Translations under genes and position numbers: made by a program
Shown: piece by piece, positions 14,670-22,900 of the stretch
Position numbering within the stretch: the stretch's first letter is position 1
Layout: each line of letters opens with the position of its first letter
The notes under the pieces: generated by a model
Seen by the model: only the letters and a program-made list of their open reading frames with translations
Told to the model about the DNA's origin: nothing
Databases searched by the model: none
From: Bacteroidota bacterium
GTDB taxonomy: Bacteria > Bacteroidota > Bacteroidia > SXHM01
Direction: 5' to 3'
NCBI GenBank assembly: GCA_947478465.1
Contig: CANJWH010000016.1
Location: 1 to 54,215 of the forward strand
Length of the DNA: 54,215 nucleotides

Positions 14670-17600
14670 TTATCTGAACAGTGTTAACTTTCCGATGAAC
14701 TCATGCTTCTCGCCATTAATGTCAACAATATTCACTTTGTAAACATATACATCTTCCTGTGCTTTATTGCCTTGGTAGAAGCCGTCCCAGCCTTGATTTA
14801 CATCCAGCGAGCGGAAGAGCATTTGACCCCAGCGGTCGAGGATGGTAAGGTCGTATTCTTTTATAAATGTTCCATATCCGAAGAAAACATCGTTTTTAAA
14901 GTCATTATTGGGTGAGAATGCGTTGGGAATGTAAAATGTAAACTCAGGTCTTACGTATATATTAAGCACTGCTGTGTCTTTGCATCCGTGAATACTATAA
15001 ACGTATTGTGTTATTTGGTAGTAACCGGTGTCTTCAAAATGGTATTCGAAATTGCAAGTGTAAATCATGTCCCCTGTTTCGCCAATAATGTATTCACAAC
15101 TATCGCTGCCGGTGCTCTGGTCGGTGAAGATGATGCGCGGGTCAAAGATGGAAACCGTTTCGGGGTTGGCTTTGAAACCGGCAATGGGGCGGGGGTATAC
15201 TGTTATGTAATTAGGTTTTGTTATGGTATTGGAACAACCATCGCCAGTAGTAACGGTTAGCTGAACATCGTAAACACCTGCATTGATATAAGTGTGTCGG
15301 GGATTGGAAAAAGATGAAATGCTGTCGTCACCAAATTTCCAGTCATAGGCAAGATTAGAGCCCACATCATCGCTTAAATCCGTGAAGAAAACATCTAAAG
15401 GTTCGCAACCTTCCAGTGGGCTTGCGCTGAAATCAGCAACGGGCATAGGAAAGATTTCAACCGTTTGTATGGATGGCAAACTCACACAACCATTTTCTGT
15501 AATAATAAGCGACACCTGATAATCATCAGGCAGCGAGAAGACAACACCATTAGGATTTTCCTGCGCAGAGGTTGCAGGATTTGCGAAATTTCCGAAATCC
15601 CATGCAAAGCTTGCTGTATTGCCATACACTCCACCTGCAAGAAAATCAATGGAGTTAACATCAAAACATTCGCCTGTGGGGGCAACATAATTTGCAATGG
15701 GAATAGGAAACACAGTAATCATAGTTGTGTCTTTTGCTACACATCCGTTTTGTGAAGTAACGGTTATAACATAAGGAAGAACAACCGTTGCAGCTGTGAT
15801 ATTAAGCGGAGTTAATTCAGGGGCTGCAATAGTTGCATCGTTTAAATACGTTGCGGGGGTCCATAGATAGGTTTCACCAGGAGTGGATGAGCCGCCCATC
15901 GCAACTATATCACCCGAGCACAAACTTTGGTCAGCACCCGCAGCGGGAACAGGGAAGGCAAATACATCAATATCATATGCAATGGTATCACTGCCGCACC
16001 CATTTTCGTCAACGATGCATTGAACGGTTTTTGTGCCCGTAGTGGTCCAGTGCACGGTGTAGGGGCCTTCATTGTTTCCACCTGTAGCAATACCTCCGTT
16101 AAAATTCCAGATAAAGATTGCCGTGTTGCTGGCAGTTCCGGTGAAGGTGATGGTTACATCATCGTTTACGCAGGTTTGTGTTGGCATTGTGAAATCAGCA
16201 ACCGGGATATTTTGCATCACATCAATGTAAACATCATCGGTGGCAACGCAACCGTTGTTGTCCGTTACAGTTAGTGTGTAGGTTGTTGACACAAGTCCGT
16301 TGAAGGTGGGAGTGGCAATGGTAACATCGTCCAGATCCGTGGCAGGGCTCCATAAATATTGCGTTCCGCCCGACCCGTCAAGCGGTGTTGTAAAGCCAAG
16401 ACAAATGGTAATATCAGCGCCTGCATTTGCGGGTGGCAGAGGGTTTACTGTTATGTCCACATCATCGGTATCTACGCAGCCGTTGGCATCGGTAACGGTA
16501 ACGGTAAGTGAAGTTGTAGCAGTTCCGCTAAAGGTTGGGTTGTTAATAGTAGCATCATCTAAATCTGCGGCAGGCGTCCAATCATATTGTACACCGCCTG
16601 CTGCCAGTAATTGTATAACATCGTTCTGGCAGATAACAACATCCAAACCTGCATCGGCAACTGCAGCTGGGTTTTCGGTAACGCTAAGGGTGTCGTAATC
16701 GGTGCAGCCCGATGTGGTTACTTTTACATAATAATCTTCGTTGCCAATTGGGTTAACATTAACAACTGCTGTGTTTCCTACCATGGTATTTGCGGGAAGT
16801 TTATACCAGCTGTAGCTTGTTCCGCCTGCAGCTATAAGGGTTACTACATCACCTGCGCAGTAGGTAACATCGGGGCCGGCATCAGCAACGGGCATGGCGG
16901 CAATTGTAACGGTTACGGCATCTGTTACCTGCGCCACGCCACAGGCATCATCCACTGTAATGGTATAGGTAGTAGTAGTTCCGGGGGCTACGGTTGCCGT
17001 GTCGTTCATTCCCGCCCCGTTGTTCCATGAATAAATATAGCCGCCACCGCCACCTCCCGCCACGGCATAGATAGTAGCCTGGCCTATTCCGTTGCACAGT
17101 GAGGTGTCGCCATATGCTGTTACCGTCAGAGGGTCAAGGTCATCAAGGTAAACCATAATGGTATCATAGCCGCAGATGGAAGTTTGCACTGAAATAATAA
17201 CGGTTTCAAGGCCTTCGGGTACACCGTCAACCGTGGGGGTAATGGTAAAACTGGCGCTGGCAGTATTGGCAGGTATGGTAACGCTTCCGGGTAAAAGATT
17301 ATAATCGCTTCCATTAGTGGCAGTGCCGCCAATAGTGTAGTTGATAACGGTTGGGCTGGGTGATAATGCGCCTAGTGTAAAGTTTACAATGGCATCTGAG
17401 CAGCCTTCCCAGGCTGTGGAATCGGCTGTTACGGTGGAGGCGCTTATTTGCACCACATTACTTATTAAACTGTTTTCTTCAATGAAAACTCCAGAGTCAT
17501 AAATGCCGTCACCCCCATCGGCTATGGTAAGGCGTAGGTGATACGTCTGGCAGGCCTGCACAGCGCGGGTGGCGGTAAGTACGGTGGTAAATCCATCGTA

Positions 17601-18197
17601 TTGTATGGTTGTGCCACCTGCATTGTTTACATAATACTGACTGTTGAAGCCTGAATTAATATTGTCAATAGTTACGGGCAGGGCAGTGGAAGGTACTACT
17701 CCGATGTTTACCGAGCCCGGTATTCCAGGCCCGCTGATGTAAAAGGCAAAGGCATCGTTGTAGCCTGAGTTCACCCACTCAGGATATTCTTCGGAGCCAA
17801 AAACGTAGCGAAATGATACGTTGCTGCTTTGAGACACAAAATCAAATTCAAGTTCTACTGCATCGTAGGTGGAGGCGCCTGCTATGCCGTCAAGGTCGCT
17901 GTTGCCGGGGGCAAGGTTATCAACGCCCTGGCTGCCCAGATTGTTGGGCCCTATGGCCATGTTAATATCGCCACAGGTAAGCAACACCCCGCTTGCTATA
18001 CCTAAATTAGATGCGCTACCGTTAAACGAGCCCGATGAAATGGCAGGCCCTGTATATATTGCATTACTAACCGTAATACCCGGTCCGGCTATAATATTAG
18101 CCATTTGCGTGGCGGTTAATCCGCCAACTACGGAAAGCTGTGCATGCACTGCAAAGGGAAGAAGCAGAAGGAATACTAACCGAAAAAATTGTTTCAA
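14670..18197 (-). CDS. Giant secreted protein: choice-of-anchor L, Ig/PKD-like repeats and type B T9SS sorting domain
   Basis: The 1175-residue protein begins with a signal peptide (about 1-19, ending AVHAQ) from a TTG start. Next comes a choice-of-anchor L domain (about 20-240; ATQMANIIAGPG, FVFGSEEYPEW-like region), a Calx-beta-like stretch, and several Ig/PKD-type modules with the recurring pattern C-x-G(D/F)...L-x-A-x-GG-x-Y-x-W...TVTVTD-x-NGC. PKD domains with the WDFG/WKFGD signature lie near residues 870-1010. The C-terminus (NAFSPNNDFKNDVF, ILDRWGQMLF, WDGFYQG, YVYKVNI) is the gliding-motility/CHU_C type B sorting domain used by T9SS. It is therefore probably exported and surface-bound, acting in adhesion. 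The exact ligand is unknown. Confidence 0.9.
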   Translation of the reverse strand: MKQFFRLVFLLLLPFAVHAQLSVVGGLTATQMANIIAGPGITVSNAIYTGPAISSGSFNGSASNLGIASGVLLTCGDINMAIGPNNLGSQGVDNLAPGNSDLDGIAGASTYDAVELEFDFVSQSSNVSFRYVFGSEEYPEWVNSGYNDAFAFYISGPGIPGSVNIGVVPSTALPVTIDNINSGFNSQYYVNNAGGTTIQYDGFTTVLTATRAVQACQTYHLRLTIADGGDGIYDSGVFIEENSLISNVVQISASTVTADSTAWEGCSDAIVNFTLGALSPSPTVINYTIGGTATNGSDYNLLPGSVTIPANTASASFTITPTVDGVPEGLETVIISVQTSICGYDTIMVYLDDLDPLTVTAYGDTSLCNGIGQATIYAVAGGGGGGYIYSWNNGAGMNDTATVAPGTTTTYTITVDDACGVAQVTDAVTVTIAAMPVADAGPDVTYCAGDVVTLIAAGGTSYSWYKLPANTMVGNTAVVNVNPIGNEDYYVKVTTSGCTDYDTLSVTENPAAVADAGLDVVICQNDVIQLLAAGGVQYDWTPAADLDDATINNPTFSGTATTSLTVTVTDANGCVDTDDVDITVNPLPPANAGADITICLGFTTPLDGSGGTQYLWSPATDLDDVTIATPTFNGLVSTTYTLTVTDNNGCVATDDVYIDVMQNIPVADFTMPTQTCVNDDVTITFTGTASNTAIFIWNFNGGIATGGNNEGPYTVHWTTTGTKTVQCIVDENGCGSDTIAYDIDVFAFPVPAAGADQSLCSGDIVAMGGSSTPGETYLWTPATYLNDATIAAPELTPLNITAATVVLPYVITVTSQNGCVAKDTTMITVFPIPIANYVAPTGECFDVNSIDFLAGGVYGNTASFAWDFGNFANPATSAQENPNGVVFSLPDDYQVSLIITENGCVSLPSIQTVEIFPMPVADFSASPLEGCEPLDVFFTDLSDDVGSNLAYDWKFGDDSISSFSNPRHTYINAGVYDVQLTVTTGDGCSNTITKPNYITVYPRPIAGFKANPETVSIFDPRIIFTDQSTGSDSCEYIIGETGDMIYTCNFEYHFEDTGYYQITQYVYSIHGCKDTAVLNIYVRPEFTFYIPNAFSPNNDFKNDVFFGYGTFIKEYDLTILDRWGQMLFRSLDVNQGWDGFYQGNKAQEDVYVYKVNIVDINGEKHEFIGKLTLFR

Positions 18198-18361
18198 TGT
18201 AGTAGTGCCGATTTTAAAAAAGCAGTTAAAGGTAATAAATCAATCAGTTTAAATCAAAATTTGTCTCATATTTCATAAGTATTTTTTATGAATTATTAGC
18301 TACTTCTAGTTCAACTAATAATTCATATTTTTACCGCCCTTATAAAGCAGTCAAAGCCGCA

Positions 18362-18901
18362 ATGCATTTTAGCAGATTAAATATTACTTATTACTTATTA
18401 CTTGGCTTTTGCCTTCTGTTATTTTCTTGCACCACCCAACAAAAGCTAACCGAGGCCATCAGCTACGACAGCGATTCAACCAAACACGTATTTAATTACT
18501 CAGGCAAAAAAGCCGAACTGGTAAAAGAAACCACCTATTATCCCAACGGTAATCTTAAAAGCGAATTTAATTTTAACGACAGTCTGTTACAAGGCCAATT
18601 CAAAACCTATTTAGAAAACGGAAACCCCGTAAAAGAAGGTGCCTATTTAAATGGCATTGAAAATGGATTGTTTAAATACTATGATGTAAATGGAATGTTA
18701 ACTATAGAAGGAAATATTAAGAACGGAAAAAAAGAAGGCCTTTGGACCACCTGGTATGATGATGTGCAGAAAAAAGAAGAGATGCACTACAAAGACGATA
18801 TGCTTAACGGCATCTGGACGCATTGGTTTATAGATGGAAATCTCATGCGCGAAGAAACCTACGAAAACGGAAAAAAAGTAAAAGAACAAGTCTATGAATA
18901 A
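18362..18901 (+). CDS. YwqK/MORN-repeat lipoprotein
   Basis: The 179-residue protein starts with a lipoprotein signal ending LLLFSC (lipobox cysteine near residue 23), so it is probably membrane-anchored. The remainder consists of about five repeats of the YwqK/MORN type: YPNGNLKSE, LENGNPVKEG, GKKEGLWTTWY, LNGIWTHWF, IDGNLMREETY. In Bacteroidota such proteins are often annotated as toxin-antitoxin system YwqK family antitoxins, a name with little functional support here. The gene overlaps the following YwqK-repeat gene by eight bases, and the pair is probably co-transcribed. The stretch 18198-18361 between this gene and the giant minus-strand gene should hold divergent promoters; none was convincing. 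Confidence 0.8.
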   Translation: MHFSRLNITYYLLLGFCLLLFSCTTQQKLTEAISYDSDSTKHVFNYSGKKAELVKETTYYPNGNLKSEFNFNDSLLQGQFKTYLENGNPVKEGAYLNGIENGLFKYYDVNGMLTIEGNIKNGKKEGLWTTWYDDVQKKEEMHYKDDMLNGIWTHWFIDGNLMREETYENGKKVKEQVYE

Positions 18902-19688
18902 ATCACAAAAAAATTGTCAATTTTTTCTTTCCTGCCTCCTGCTTCTTATCTCTTACTTCTCTTCAACCGCACAAATAAAAAAAGAGTACTACCCCAATGG
19001 AAAACTAAAATCAACAGGCGACTATGTTGATGGATTGAAAGAAGGCAAATGGCAGGAATTTTATGAAAGCGGAGCCAAACAACTAGAAGGCGAATACATA
19101 GCTGGAAAAAAATTAGGCAAATGGCAAGAATTTTATGAGAACGGAAAAGTGTGGACACTCTCGCATTTTGCAAACGATGTTCAGGAAGGTCTTTATCGCG
19201 ATTACGATTTGAACGGTCAAATGGTAGAGGAATACAATTTTCAAAACGGAGTGCCCGAAGGTCCATTCTCGGCATTTTATAACTCAGGAAGAACCCGAAT
19301 GAATGGACAGTTTTCAGCAGGGCAAAAAAACGGAATATGGAAATCGTGGTATGAAGACGGCAGCCAGCAAAGTGAAACTGTTTATGTTGACAATGTGCCC
19401 TTTGGCGAAAGCAAAAACTGGTATAAAAACGGAAAACTAAAATCAATAGGCAATATTATTGATGGACTTGAAAATGGTAAGTGGACTTTCTATTATGAAA
19501 GCGGAATCAAACATCAGGAAGGTAACTACAACAATGGCAAAAAATACGGAATGTGGGCTACCTACCACGATAATGGCAAGCGCGAAAGCGAAGGCTATTA
19601 CGCTCTTGACATTAAGCAGGGCGTATGGAAATACTACAACATTGAAGGGATCTTTCTAAGAGAAGAAAATCTGGGTGAAGGGAAGTAA
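18894..19688 (+). CDS. Exported YwqK/MORN-repeat protein
   Basis: This 264-residue protein has a signal peptide (about 1-26, ending STAQ) and about nine tandem YwqK/MORN-type repeats such as YYPNGKLKSTGDY, LKEGKWQEFYESG, KNGIWKSWYEDGS and ENGKWTFYYESG. These beta-hairpin repeats form elongated solenoids, often involved in protein contacts. It overlaps the preceding lipoprotein gene by eight bases and clearly shares its repeat type, suggesting duplication and joint function at the cell envelope. The substrate or partner is unknown. Confidence 0.8.
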   Translation: MNKSQKNCQFFLSCLLLLISYFSSTAQIKKEYYPNGKLKSTGDYVDGLKEGKWQEFYESGAKQLEGEYIAGKKLGKWQEFYENGKVWTLSHFANDVQEGLYRDYDLNGQMVEEYNFQNGVPEGPFSAFYNSGRTRMNGQFSAGQKNGIWKSWYEDGSQQSETVYVDNVPFGESKNWYKNGKLKSIGNIIDGLENGKWTFYYESGIKHQEGNYNNGKKYGMWATYHDNGKRESEGYYALDIKQGVWKYYNIEGIFLREENLGEGK

Positions 19689-19866
19689 CCCAATTTCGTC
19701 ACACTAAACCCTTCCCAGATACTTATTTTTTTAAGATAATTATTGGGAAGCTGAAATAAATTCAGAATATCAAAAAAGTATCTTTTATCTCGCAACTACC
19801 CTTGTCTAAAAGTGCTAAATTGTATCAAAATTCAATCGTTAATTAAATTTAAATAAGACACTTAAA

Positions 19867-19892
19867 TTGTTTCAATATATTTTCTAATATTG
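19867..19892 (+). promoter_or_regulatory. Possible promoter of the 12-repeat giant gene
   Basis: TTG at 19867-19869 and TAATATTG at 19885-19892 (one mismatch to TAnnTTTG), 15 bases apart, resemble a weak Bacteroidota promoter. The gap 19689-19941 is otherwise AT-rich and holds nothing else I can identify. Confidence 0.25.
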
Positions 19893-19941
19893 TTTCCTTG
19901 AAATCGGTGAAAAATTTCAACCCTTTAAATCTAAAGAACCT

Positions 19942-22900
19942 GTGAAAAAACTACTACAAATCTTATCGCTGGCACTCATTTTTTTAGCCATTAGTCTTCA
20001 AAGTTTTGCAACCCACATTGTAGGAGGAACCATTACTTACGACTACCTCGGAGGTAACCAGTACCGCATTTATCTTACCGTTTACCGCGATTGTTTTGGC
20101 GGCCAGGCCCCCTTTGATGATCCTGCAGTAGTAGGTATTTTCGACAGTAATAATAATTTGGTTACTACCGTTTCAATGGATTTAGGTGCTATTACCCAGA
20201 TACCGGGGACAATCAATAATCCATGTACAACTCCTCCAACCAATGTGTGCACAGAAGTAACTACCTATACAGGAACAGTTTCACTTCCGCCAATTGCCGG
20301 AGGCTATCAAATGGCTTATCAGCGTTGCTGCCGCAATGCAGTTATCCAGAATATTGACACTCCGGGTGATGTAGGTTCTACTTTTTATACACAAATTCCC
20401 AACTCCAATCAGGTTGGAACCAATAACAGCGCAGACTTTACAAACTTACCTCCGCTATACCTGTGTGCAGGTTTGCAATTTGTTTTTGACCACAGCGCTA
20501 CCGATGCTGATGGCGATCAGTTAGTTTATTCACTTTGTACACCGCATGATGGATTAGATGCCAACAATCCCGGAGGTTCAGGAACAACACCTGATGCACC
20601 ACCATATGGGTATGTTTCATGGACAAACCCTTACAACCTGAATGATATGATGGGCGGTTCTCAGCCACTTACCATCAATCCCGTAACAGGCCAGTTAATT
20701 GTTACACCTAACACTATAGGAACATTTGTGGTAGGTGTTTGCGTGAGCGAAGTACGCAACGGTGTTGTAATCAATACCGTTCAGCGCGATTTTCAGTTCA
20801 CAGTTGCCAATTGCAATGTGCAGGTAATATCTTCATTCTTTACACCCAATGTTCAGTGCGGAAACTTTGTTCAGTTTACCAACAGCAGCCAGGGAGCTAC
20901 CGGTTATTCTTGGGATTTCGGAGATGGTGGAACATCAAATCAGCAAGCGCCCAACCATACTTATACAAACATTGGAAGTTATGTTGTAACCCTTGTTGCA
21001 TTGGATAACAATACAGGCTGTGCCGATACTTCAATATTAAATCTGACATTGATTGATACACTTACAGCCACAGCAAGTGGCGATGCCGCAATTTGTTTGG
21101 GAGATGGAGTTCAGCTTAGTGCCAGCGGAGGTATTTCTTATACATGGACACCGTCAACAGGATTGAGTGATCCTAATATTGCCAATCCAATTGCAACGCC
21201 AGCCCTAACTACAACTTATTATGTAACAGTAGTAGATTCAGCTGGATGTTCAGGAGTTGATTCGGTTACAGTTACCATCAACCCTCCGCCCGTAATTGAT
21301 GCAGGAGCCAATCAAATAATTTGTGCTGGTGAGTGTGTACAGTTAGAAGCAAGCGGAGGTTTAACCTTCGCTTGGTCACCCACAACAGGTCTAAGCGACC
21401 CGAATATTTCTAATCCTTTAGCTTGTCCTTCGCAAACTACAACCTACACCGTTACAGTTTCTGGTCCAAGTGGAAATCTTGTAAATAATGGTGATTTCTC
21501 CCAGGGCAATACAGGCTTTACAAGTGATTATACTTTTTCTAATGATCTACAACCCGAAAGCAAATATTCAGTTGTGGCAGATGCTTCAACTACCCATCCT
21601 AATTTTGATGGACTTGACCACACTAACCCGCCAACAGGTCAGTTTATGGCAGTTAACGGAGCAGGAACTCCTGGTGTTGATGTTTGGTGTCAAACCGTTC
21701 CTGTTACTCCAAATACAGATTATGCTTTTTCAACCTGGGTAAGCACTTTAGCTACTGGAAATCCTCCTTCTTTTGCTTCTTTGCAGTTTTCTATTAATGG
21801 TGTCCCTTTGTCTGTGCCATTCAATGCGCCAAATTCAGTAAACACCTGGTCGCAATTTTTTGATACATGGAACTCAGGAAACAGCACAACAGCAACAATT
21901 TGTATTCTTAATCAGAATACAAATACAATAGGAAATGACTTTGGTCTGGATGATATTGTATTCTCAACTTTTTGTGATGGAACAGCACAGGTTACTGTTA
22001 CTGTTAATCCTCTGCCGGTTGTTAATGCAGGGCAAGACACAACCATTTGTATCGGTGATGCCGTTCAACTGAATGCAACAGGCGGACCATCTTGGTCATG
22101 GTCTCCTTCATCCGGTTTGAGTGATACTGCAATAGCAAATCCAGTTGCAAATCCAGTGATTACAACAACATACATTTTAACAGTAGATGATGGAACATGC
22201 GTTAATTCAGATACAGTTATTGTTACTGTAAACCCGCTTCCTGTGGCTAATGCAGGAAACGATGCACAGGTTTGTCTGAATGATAGCGTTCAACTGAATG
22301 GTTCAGGAGGATTAAGCTACTCGTGGTCGCCAGCTGCAGGTTTAAGTGATGATTCAATTGCTAATCCTTTTGCGCATCCATCAGTTGATACCGAATATAT
22401 TCTGACAGCCGATAACGGAGGTTGTATAGATACCGATACAATTTTTGTTACCGTTCTTCCTGCTCCAACTGCTGATGCAGGTGTGGATGTGTTTATTTGT
22501 CAGGGCGATGTTACTACCTTAAATGCAACGGGTGGAGTAACGTATTCATGGACTCCAACAGCTGATTTAAGTGATCCGAATATTGCTAATCCGGATGCGT
22601 CTCCAAACTTTCCTACTACTTATTATGTAACTGTTACCGATGTAAACGGTTGCACAGATTTAGACAGTGTTTTTGTAGATGTGTTTGCAGTTATTGCTGC
22701 AGGTGATACTACTGTTTGTTTTGGCGACAGTGCTCAACTTTCAGTTTCACCAACAGGAACTTCAATTAGCTGGACACCTTCTGCTTACCTTGATGATGCA
22801 ACAATTGCTAATCCTTTAGCATTCCCGCCTGCAACAACTACTTTTTATGTAACAGTTGATAATGGAAGCGGATGTACCTCAACAGATTCTGTGGTTGTTA

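Noticed and set aside
14703..17332. Many open frames on both strands inside the giant secreted protein gene
   Set aside because: They are shadows of a single long repetitive gene with clear signal peptide, repeats and sorting domain.
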